From Lolium rigidum (Eukaryota > Streptophyta > Magnoliopsida > Poales > Poaceae): a stretch of 64,000 nucleotides of DNA. Shown piece after piece: positions 56,648 through 64,000 of the stretch. The stretch spans positions 95,992,292-96,056,291 of the forward strand of contig NC_061510.1 of assembly GCF_022539505.1 (NCBI RefSeq), in the 5' to 3' direction. How positions within the stretch are numbered: the first letter of the stretch is position 1; every line of letters starts with the position of its first letter. The translations under genes were made by a program, and so were the position numbers. A model generated the notes under the pieces. The model did not search any database, was not told where the DNA came from, and worked only from the letters and a program-made list of their open reading frames with translations.

Positions 56648-59141
56648 ATGGGTAAAAAGAAGGGTGCTAGTGCCTCGGAGGCGGCCAAAGTTAGCCGTGA
56701 CTGGAGTGCCTCCCCCATTTCCAACCGCGACATCAACAGACTGCTAACCCTCGGATTCATCTCCGCATCTGAGGACGATATCCGCCTTCCAGGTGCAGTT
56801 TCTCGCCCAAAGCCCCCAAAGTGTTTCACCGTCATGTTCTCTGCTTTTTTATTCCGCGGCCTTTCTCTTCCAGCGCACGAATTCCTCCGTTCTCTTCTTT
56901 TCTTCTATGGGATTCAGCTCTGGCAGCTGACCCCAAACTCCATCCTCCACCTTTCTATCTTCATTACTGTCTGTGAAGCCTTCCTTGGCATTGATCCTCA
57001 CTGGGGTCTCTGGAGGAAGATCTTCTACGTGAAGCGCCACAATGACAGCAACGGCCCCCCCGTCGTCGGTGGCGTCGGCTTTGTTGTTAGGAAGGAAGTC
57101 GACTACTTCGATTATCCAATGAAGGAGTCCGTCCAAGGCTGGCGCAACAAGTGGTTTTACTTGCGAGACCCGATAGTGCCTGGGCGACGCCTAAACCTTC
57201 CTCCCTTCGAAGATAGGCTGATAGCTAAGCCGAAAAAATCTTGGCAAAACACTCTTTCTCCCGAAGAGAGATTGACAGCCGATAGGCTGTTCGACCAAAT
57301 AGTCATTCTGAAGAACACGGGAGGCTTGACGATGTGCGGTACCGAGGTTGTCTCGGTGTTCCTTCAACGTCGAGTGCAATCGTTGATGTCTCGCTCCCAC
57401 CAGCTGTGGCTTTACACGGGCAAGGAGGATGAGTCCAGAGTCAGCTCTACCGAACTTTCGGCTGAAGAACTCCGGGATGAGGTCCGCCGCTTAACGTGCC
57501 TTAGTATGAGGGACAACATCGTCCTGACATCGGCTCGTCCCCCTTATGATTCTGATCACCCTCCGACTGAGGTAATCTTTTGTCAAGCTTCTTTTCTTCT
57601 GCTGTTATTACTCCTTTATCCGTTGCGTCTCACAAACTTATTTTTCCTTCGGCAGGCGCTTGCTGCTGCCCGATGCTATCCTCCTACACCCGAAAGTGGT
57701 GTGGTACTAGAGGATGACGACGAGGATTCTGACGGAACTGAGGAGGCCCCGCACGCCCTTGAGGATAGCGATGTCCAAGAGGAAGAGGCTACTGAAGACG
57801 ACGCCTTTAACAGGAGTAGGCGTCGGAAGCAGGTACACGATGACCTTATCACTTCGGCTGAATCAAGTCCTCGCGGAGGAGATAATGATGCCGACGAAAC
57901 TGCCGCGCCTCCTCCCGTCAAGAAGAGCTCAACAAGCTTCTTCGCAGGCGAAGATGACCTTGACCTGTGAGTGTTTCTTACTTCTTCCTTGATTTATTTC
58001 CCATTATCTCGCATGCTGAGTGTGCACTGTTTTTAAGCAGCTCTGATGATGATGATGAAGTCCCCCTTGCGAAGAGGGCCAAATTTGTCTCTGGGAGAGC
58101 TGCTTCGGCCAAGGAATCCAATCCTTCTCCCGTGAAATCGACGCCTCCCTCGCGAACGGTTGTAGAAAAGATTCCAGTGTCGACGGTTATCCCTCCTGGC
58201 GACGTTCCCACTTCATCGACTGGTCGTGACCATGTAAGTATTCAACCTGCTCCACTTTGCTGAGTTTCTTTTTATCAATCGGATCCTTATGATCCTATCT
58301 TGCCGCAGCCAATCTATGCCACAGTCGATGCTGTGGTGGAGTTCGCCGAAGAGTTCACCCGATTGGAGACCAAAAACTCCCAACTTCGAAAGACTATCAG
58401 ATCTTCGGCTGATCAGGTGCTTGAGGCGAACAGGCTTGCCACCGATGCCAAGAACGAGAACGTCTTGCTGAAGGAGGAGGTGAAGAAATTGAAGCAGCAG
58501 CTGAAGGATGAGCAGGATGCCAGGCTCGCAGCGGCGGCCGCAATCGACAAAAAGGAAGGCGTTCTCCGCGAATCCATCAAGGATTTATTAGGTAAAATTC
58601 GTAGTTCGCCGTTTTTCATCTTGGTGTTTCTATTATTGGTTACTGATCTGTCTTCTTTTCAGATGCTGCCGATTTAACCGTCACCCGTCGTCATCAGCTT
58701 CGAGAGGACTCTATAGCTGACGCCTTGTCGCTTGGTGCCGAGTCTAATGTCCAAGTGCTTAATCTTTTGAAAAAGGCCAAAGGAGCGCTGTCGAGGTTAT
58801 ACTCGATGATCTTCCCGAAGATGAAGGAGGACAAGACTCTCGACGAGATGGCGACTTCTTTCCTTGTTGACCCTTCCGATCCTGTGGAGGTATTGAAACG
58901 TCGTAGCCGTTTATTTGGGGCGGTTCTTACTTTCCAATTGCTCATGGGCCATGGGATGGGGTCAGACTTGGAGGAGTTGTCCAAGGCGTTGCCTGTTGAT
59001 GACGACAATCATTTAGTCGACCTTGAACCTTACAAGCGATCGGCAGTTACTTGTGCCAACCGACTTCTGAAGCTGGTGGATGAAGCTCAAGCCAAGCCTG
59101 CTCCCGAATCTGCCCCTGGCTCGTCATCAGCGAATCCTTGA
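56648..59141 (+). CDS. Antisense accessory gene of Tat-B, five exons, 'gypsy-type transposase_28'-like
   Basis: ATG at 56648 (MGKKKGASAS). Exons 56648-57571, 57656-57966, 58038-58233, 58309-58591 and 58663-59141 have GT..AG introns and keep the frame at every junction, giving 730 codons. Exon 1 holds the conserved domain (FTVMFSAFLFRGLSLPAHEF, QLWQLTPNSILHLSIF, CEAFLGIDPHWGLWRKIFYV, GGVGFVVRKEVDYF), which resembles the plant 'putative gypsy type transposon' family. Exons 2-3 are acidic and Ser-rich with a basic patch (KKSST, LAKRAKF). Exon 4 is a coiled coil (LKEEVKKLKQQLKDEQDARL). Exon 5 has YSMIFPKMKEDKTL and LLMGHGMG. No catalytic motif is visible. It opposes pol of its own element. Function is unknown; its intactness beside a damaged pol is notable. 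Confidence 0.8.
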
Positions 59142-59311
59142 ACTTTTCATTCGGCTTGTTGTAAATAAGATCAGTCGTAACTTTGTCGTAGTCCAATTTT
59201 ATTTGGGCTCTGTTGCCAATTTGAACATGCTTTTGAATGTATCATATATTCCCAGCACTCCCGATGGGAGTTTTACTTTGATACTGGTCTGAATTAAGGA
59301 TTGCACTGCAG

Positions 59312-60103
59312 ATTCCTCCGTCTTCTTCTCGCGCTGAGCTTTTTCCGAATCCTTCAAGTAATGATGAGTCAAGCCTCGTTCGCCGCTTGCGTGACCAAGT
59401 GTCTAGTTTAGACAGAGATATCACTTCCCTTCGTGCGATGGCGGCCTTGGTGAAGAAAAAGGGGGAGATAGCGACAGCTATCGAACAGTACGCTCTTGGT
59501 GGTCTCCATATTGCTACCGAAAGTTTGTGTTGTAAGTATTAATCCATGCTCTGCTTTCTGCAATAGTTCTGAACATTCCCTTAACCGGTTCTTTATTCCT
59601 TTCCAGTCGTAGCTTCCGATGTAACTGAGGAGAACAGGAAAATCCATGAAGAGGTTGAGGCAATGACTGACGTCGCACATCCGAACCATGGTTTGTGGCT
59701 GCATCGTCCGAAAGCTGTTGTCATGGCGAAGTTTAAGTATCGGGTGGGGAAGGCGCACTATTACTTTGATAAGTTCCACGCTCATCTCACGATGGTTTGG
59801 AACACCTTGTTTCCTCTGGACCAAGCACCCGAAATCTTATCTGCCTTGTTCACCCGATTCAAGTCTCCCGAAAGGATTCGACAGCTGGTGCGGAAGCAAC
59901 TCCTGGCTGGTGCGGAGCTTGCTTTTGCTTCAATATTGGCATGTCATCCATCTCTAGATTTGGGGGCCATAGCAAACACCGAGAGGAGCTTAGGCCAGTA
60001 TTATGATGCCGCTAGAGGTCCTGCATACACCATTGTTTCCCGGATGGAGTCGTGCCTTGAGAAGGATCTGAAGGCCCATTGGGACAGGGGAGCTCGACTA
60101 TGA
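59312..60103 (+). CDS. Second antisense ORF of Tat-B (two exons) or 3' exons of the same gene
   Basis: Exon 59312-59531 follows an acceptor (CACTGCAG) and encodes a short coiled coil (LVRRLRDQVSSLDRDITSLR). A GT donor leads to exon 59607-60103 (VASDVTEENRKIHEEVEAM, MVWNTLFPLDQAPEIL, KSPERIRQLVRKQLLAGAEL), stop at 60103. Phases join cleanly. There is no good ATG at the first exon, and the upstream ORF stops at 59141, so splicing from an unseen donor that skips that stop, or a separate transcript, are both possible. The Tat-A counterpart is 11002-11778. Confidence 0.65.
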
Positions 60104-60656
60104 ATGTAATAGTCTTATTTCCTGCATAAGATTATTTTGTATAAATTTATTGCGTACGTTGCAAGCTATGTTAATTCGATTGATATTTTATTTGTCGGGG
60201 GCGGCTGAGTGATCAATTCAACCTGCTCTCCCGACGACTTCGTTGGATTATGCAATGTTATTGCGAAGCCTTTGTGTAAGTTTTGTAAAAGCGAGACCCG
60301 TCGACTTAGTCGAGGGAATTAGACGCTTGGCATCGTCACGCGGTGCACCGGTTTGAGCCTTATTTTGTGATAATGTAACCATCGACTGCAGCACTCGCGT
60401 ATTTTCTCGAGGCTTGGATTGGTTGTTTTCTTTTTGTGTGTCATTAATCTTAGCTCCCGTTGAGAGTATTTAATTAATGACACTCTGCGTGTGTTACGGG
60501 CCAACGCTCCCGATGGGAGTAAGAGCCGAAAGGTAGGGGCGCGATCGACTTGTTCGGGTGGTGGGGCCGAAATTGAAGAAAGGAGGCAGAAAACCTGATT
60601 AAAACTTTATTCATAAGAGAAAGCAACCTTAAGGGATAATAAAAAACGATCGCGCC
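60104..60656. other. Convergent spacer between antisense gene and integrase
   Basis: Non-coding; contains one CTCCC-GAT-GGGAG hairpin motif (60507). Likely the 3' ends of the two opposing transcripts. Confidence 0.55.
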
Positions 60657-60995
60657 CTATGTATAGAACCGTCGCAGGTGTGCGATATTCCATGGATTTC
60701 CGACATCTTTTCCCGAAGTTGGATTTTTGAGCCTGTACGCTCCTCCTGGTATTACTTCGGTGACGATGTAAGGTCCCTCCCATGGACATTCAAGCTTCGA
60801 GGGCCTTTTTTGCTTCAGCCGAAGTACCATATCTCCAACACTAAAGCACCGGTTGCATATTCGTCGACTGTGGTAGTTCCTCAGCGCCTGCTGGTATACT
60901 GTGGTTCTGGCTAAAGCAATGTCTCGGGCTTCATCTAGTAGGTCTACGACATCTTGCAGTGCGATATTGGAAGAGGATTCTGTGTATGCCGTCAC
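60657..60995 (-). pseudogene. Tat-B integrase C-terminal domain
   Basis: Minus strand, from VTAYTESSSN to a stop at 60657. Shows the Gypsy integrase C-terminal module (VGDMVLRLKQKRPSKLECPW, then EGPYIVTEVIPGGAYRL, a GPY/F-type motif). It is separated from the catalytic core by a frame change near 61000. Confidence 0.87.
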
Positions 60996-62923
60996 TCGAG
61001 GTGCTTCGAATTGAACATCAGGCTGGCAGGGACTGCTTCGGCTCCATGTACCAGAAAGAATGGGGTGTACTGCGTCGACCTGTTAGGCGTGGTACGCAAA
61101 CTCCAAAGTACTGATGGTAACTCTTCGACCCAAGCTCCCTCTGCGCCTGTAAGGCGTTTCTTGAGACCGTCCCCTATTAGACCGTTGATCCTTTCCACCT
61201 GACCGTTTGTTTGCGGGTGAGCCACTGATGCGAATTTCAGTTTTATTCCCCTGTCATCACAAAATTCTCGGAATTCTTTGGAGTCAAAGTTAGTCCCGTT
61301 ATCTGTGACGATACTGTGAGGCACGCCGAATCGACATGTTATTTCCTTGAAGAATTGGACTGCTGTTTTTGCCTTCTGGTTTCGTACTGGTACTGCCTCG
61401 ATCCACTTTGTGAATTTATCGACTGCGACTAATAAGTACGTGTGCCCTCCAGGCGATGATCTCGGCAGTGGCCCAACTTGATCGAGTCCCCATTGGGCGA
61501 ACGGCCACGCCAAGGGTATCGTCATTAGGTCTGTTGCAGGGGCGTGCGGTTTCGGGGAAAACCGTTGGCAAGGATCGCACTTCATGACTAGATCTCGAGC
61601 ATTCGATGCCGCCGTTGGCCAGTAAAATCCTGCCCTGAAGGCTTTTGCTACGAGAGCCCTACTTCCCGCATGATGCCCGCAAGTTCCCTCGTGTATCTCA
61701 CGCAGCAGTGCTCTTCCGTCGTCGATGGCAATGCACCTTTGGAAGATACCGGAAATGCTACGCTTGTAGAGTTCACCGTTTACTATGGTGAAAGCTTTTG
61801 ATCGCCTGACGGATCGTTTTGCTTCTACTGGATCCGCCGGCAGTTCCTGCTTTGTTAGGTACGCCAGGAACGGTTTAGTCCATAATGGCTCAAGGAGGAG
61901 GACTTGTTCGGCTGGGAGAGTTGGAGCTTCGTCAGTAACTTGCTGCGGGTTTGCCTCTGCTTCCTCAGTCGATGATTTTAAAGGTGTCGGCGCCTTCTCT
62001 TTTATTGACCGCTGAGTGATCACCTCGTAAAATACTCCGTCTGGGATGGGAGAGCACATGGAGCCGATGTTTGCTAAGGTGTCGGCTTCCTCGTTGTTGG
62101 CTCTGCCGATATGTTTGAGCTCGCACCCCTCGAATTTGGCTTCCATATTTTGATACAGATGTCGATAGGCGATCATGTTGTCGCTAACTGCGTCGCACAG
62201 ATTCATCGACTGTTGTACTACTAAGTTTGAGTCCCCATAGATTTCCAGGCGAGTCGCCCCGCACGCCTTTGCCATCTTCATTCCGTGCAGCAGTGCTTCG
62301 TATTCTGCTTCATTGTTTGTCGGCAGACAGAAGTTCATACGTAGTATGTACTTCATCTTATCTCCTTGTGGTGATATTAGCACTACTCCTGCTGCGCCTG
62401 TACTTCGTTTCGACCCGTCGAAATACATTATCCATGATCCTGACATGTCGGGTGCCGCCGGTGTCTGGGATTGAATCCAGTCCACCACAAAGTCTGGGAA
62501 GATTTGGGATTTTATAGCTGTCCGGTTAACGTAAGTTATGTCGTGAGGTGCTATCTCGATAGCCCATTGAGACACTCGACCTGTGGCCTCCGGGTTGGTC
62601 ATTATATTTTTCAACGGCGCTTCACTCACGACGACAATCGGATGCTCTGTAAAGTAGTGCCGTAGCTTGCGGGCTGACCTCCATACTGCGTATGCCAGCT
62701 TCTGATGATGAGGGTACCTCTGTCTTGCGGGTGTAAGTACTTCGCTGAGATAGTAAACGGGCCTCTGTACGCCATGAACTCTTCCTGCTTCTTCTCGTTC
62801 GACGACCAAGACGCTGCTGAAGACTTGGGCAGTCGCAGCTATGTACATGAGCAGCGTTTCCCTGGAGATGTCGACAAGATTTTCTTCAGGTTGTCGAAGG
62901 ATTCCTGCGCCTCCTTTGTCCAT
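60992..62923 (-). pseudogene. Tat-B RNase H regions and integrase core
   Basis: Minus-strand ORF of about 640 codons. N-terminus: a degenerate Gypsy RNase H-like part (about 62860-62480; VYYLSEVLTPARQRYPHHQK). A second, well-preserved RNase H follows (about 62420-62050) with MYFDGSKRSTGAAGVVL, NNEAEYEALLHGM and IYGDSNLVVQQ, carrying the D-E-D residues; this extra RNase H is a Tat-lineage trait. Integrase follows with the HHCC zinc region (GHHAGSRAL...CDPCQRF) and the core D-D-E residues at QWGLDQVGP, IVTDNGTNFD and GQVERING. It makes and inserts element DNA. The N-terminal border lacks about 20 or more bases relative to a continuous pol. Confidence 0.9.
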
Positions 62924-64000
62924 TCGAACTTTTCCGATTTTTTCATCAAATTATAGAAAGGCAAAGCTTTTTCTCCTAGCTTGGCGATGAACCTGCTGAG
63001 CGCTGCTAAACGTCCTGCCAACTGCTGCACTTGGTGCAGATTCTTTGGCGGCTCCATGTCGAGAATAGCTTTGATTTTCAAAGGGTTGGCTTCGATCCGC
63101 CTGGCCGATATGAAGTATCCTAGCACTTGCCCCCCTGGTACTCCGAAGAAGCATTTTTTGGGGTTTAACTTGATCTTATACCTGTCTAGGTTGTCGAAGG
63201 TCTCCCGCAAATCGTCGATGAGAGTGGCGGTGTGCTTCGTTTTTACCACGATATCGTCAATATAGACTTCGATGTTTCGCCCGATCTGTTCTCCAAGGCA
63301 AGCTTGCATGCAACGTTGGTAAGTTGCTCCCGCATTTTTCAACCCGAAGGTCATGACGTTGTAGCAGAAAACCCCGTGTGGGGTGATGAACGCGGTTAGC
63401 TCCTGATCTTCCTTTTTCAATTTGATCTGGTTATACCCAGAGTAAGCATCGAGAAAGGAGAGGCGGTCGCTTCCGGCTGTAGAATCGACTATCTGGTCAA
63501 TTCTAGGCAGGGGGAAGTGGTTTTTCGGACAGTGTTTGTTGAGGCCGATGTAATCGATACACATACGCAGAGCGGTGGTGTCCTTCTTGGGTACCATGAC
63601 AGGGTTAGCCACCCACTCTGATTCCTTGAGCTCTCGGATAAATCCTGCCTTACGAAGTCGATTGATTTCCTCACCAATTGCTTTCCTCTTGGGTTTAGAG
63701 AATCGACGCATCGACTGCTGCACTCGGTTTGGTCGTCGGGTCAACATTAAGGGCGTGCTCGGCGAGTTCCACAGGGATACCTGGCATGTCGGATGGTTCC
63801 CATGCAAATATCTCCCGGCGCTCACGGAGGAACTCGATGAGCGCGCCTTCCTATGCGACCGTAAGGTCAGCCGATATATTGACCGTTTTCTTCGGGTCAG
63901 CGGGGTGCACCTGCAGCTTCTTGGCTTCCTTTGTAGCATCAAACTCGTCGGATCTTGCGTTTCGGTTGTCGGCTGGTGGCTGTGTATGGTCCATGATTGT
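62839..64000 (-). pseudogene. Tat-B reverse transcriptase
   Basis: Minus strand. The reverse-transcriptase core has GFIRELKESEWVANPVMVPK, LRMCIDYIGLNKHCPKNHFP, LDAYSGYNQI, MTFGLKNAGATYQR and the catalytic YIDDIVV near 63255-63275, then LGYFISARRIEANP. Upstream of about 63723 the frame changes: the stretch AWEPSDMPG-like, typical of the start of Tat reverse transcriptase, lies in another frame. That shift is a CTCG at 63723-63726 where CTG fits. Protease and gag should lie beyond 64000. Confidence 0.9.

Larger units (their letters stand above)
22952..64000 (+). mobile_element. Outer Athila-like Gypsy element, right end beyond the window
   Basis: Plus orientation. The 5' LTR is 22952-24495, the primer site CGGCGCCGTTGCCGGGGA is at 24507-24524, and the internal region is 24496-45446 (minus the nested element 27478-44768). 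A purine tract TAAGCTTGCGGATGCT precedes the 3' LTR, which begins at 45447 and is cut at 46357 by Tat-C. The rest of that LTR should lie past 64000. Own internal sequence is about 3.7 kb, with one decayed ORF and no pol, so it is non-autonomous. The expected TSD is GGCGG (22947-22951). Confidence 0.85.
46358..64000 (+). mobile_element. Tat-lineage Gypsy element 'Tat-C', interrupted, right end beyond the window
   Basis: Plus orientation: 5' LTR 46358-46744 (TGACATAGG...TTGTCA), primer site next to it, gag and protease, and the first part of reverse transcriptase up to 50289, where the Angela-type element enters. Gag layout, the GGS-type protease and the primer site resemble Tat-A. The remaining pol and 3' LTR should lie past 64000. 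The expected TSD is GTCGG (46353-46357). Confidence 0.88.
50290..64000 (+). mobile_element. Angela/BARE/WIS-type Copia retrotransposon, interrupted, right end beyond the window
   Basis: Plus orientation: 5' LTR 50290-52062, primer site TGGTATCAGAGC (initiator-Met tRNA) at 52064, a long leader, gag at 53239, then protease and the first part of integrase to 55154, where Tat-B enters. Copia order (integrase before reverse transcriptase) is seen. The LTR start TGTTGGAGATATGCCC is typical of the Angela lineage in Pooideae. Expected TSD GTCCA (50285-50289). Confidence 0.92.
55155..64000 (-). mobile_element. Tat-lineage Gypsy element 'Tat-B' with antisense gene; 5' part beyond the window
   Basis: Minus orientation, same family as Tat-A: 3' LTR 55155-55659, polypurine tract ACTCGGGGGCTAC next to it, hairpin modules, an antisense gene on the plus strand (56648-60103), then integrase, RNase H and reverse transcriptase on the minus strand (60657-64000). 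Protease, gag, 5' LTR and the second TSD copy (expected ACCAT, from 55150-55154) should follow past 64000. It is the youngest insertion in this corner, because it interrupts the Angela-type element. Confidence 0.92.

Overview
This window is plant nuclear DNA from a large-genome cool-season grass (Pooideae: the wheat, barley, oat and ryegrass group). I base that on an Angela/BARE/WIS-type Copia LTR, Athila-type Gypsy LTRs with tRNA-Asp-like primer sites, Tat-type Gypsy elements and a grass-type B3 protein. The species cannot be fixed from the sequence. No intact ordinary host gene is visible. Almost everything is a stack of transposons inserted into one another, and most boundaries are set by matching target-site duplications (TSDs).

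Layout. 1-5931 is the oldest layer: two 5'-truncated LINE remnants (258-725; 2877-3587 with a 15-bp TSD), a MITE (4855-5318) and unassigned low-copy sequence. A PIF/Harbinger-like element (5935-22609, TSD TAA) carries a B3-domain gene. That gene is split by a Tat-lineage LTR retrotransposon, Tat-A (6639-21789, TSD ACGGT), which itself holds a TRIM (13522-13903, TSD GAGAT) and a gag-only Athila-like element (14976-20098, TSD ATCGC). From 22952 an Athila-like element runs rightward and does not end inside the window. It contains a second Athila-type element in reverse orientation (27478-44768, TSD TAATG), whose 5' LTR is broken by a 7.5-kb MULE (35960-43423, 9-bp TSD). The outer element's 3' LTR (45447 on) is broken by Tat-C (46358), which is broken by an Angela-type Copia element (50290), which is broken by Tat-B (55155 to beyond 64000).

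How the parts work together. Tat-A and Tat-B belong to one family. Each runs on the minus strand and carries, between the pol position and the 3' LTR, a plus-strand gene with its own TATA or G-box promoter. In Tat-B that gene has five exons with consistent splice phases (730 codons), followed by a further two-exon ORF. Intron positions and phases match in Tat-A, where the gene is decayed. Tat-A has lost reverse transcriptase, RNase H and integrase but keeps gag, protease and the antisense gene. Tat-B keeps reverse transcriptase, two RNase H-like regions and integrase.

A cross-cutting anomaly: many differences between paired LTRs, and at least seven frameshifts in the transposon genes, are single-base insertions inside CAG/CTG triplets (CAG to CGAG, CTG to CTCG or CTTG). 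This looks like a systematic sequencing-consensus error at CHG-methylated sites, or an unusual mutation spectrum, so several genes described here as broken may be intact in the plant.
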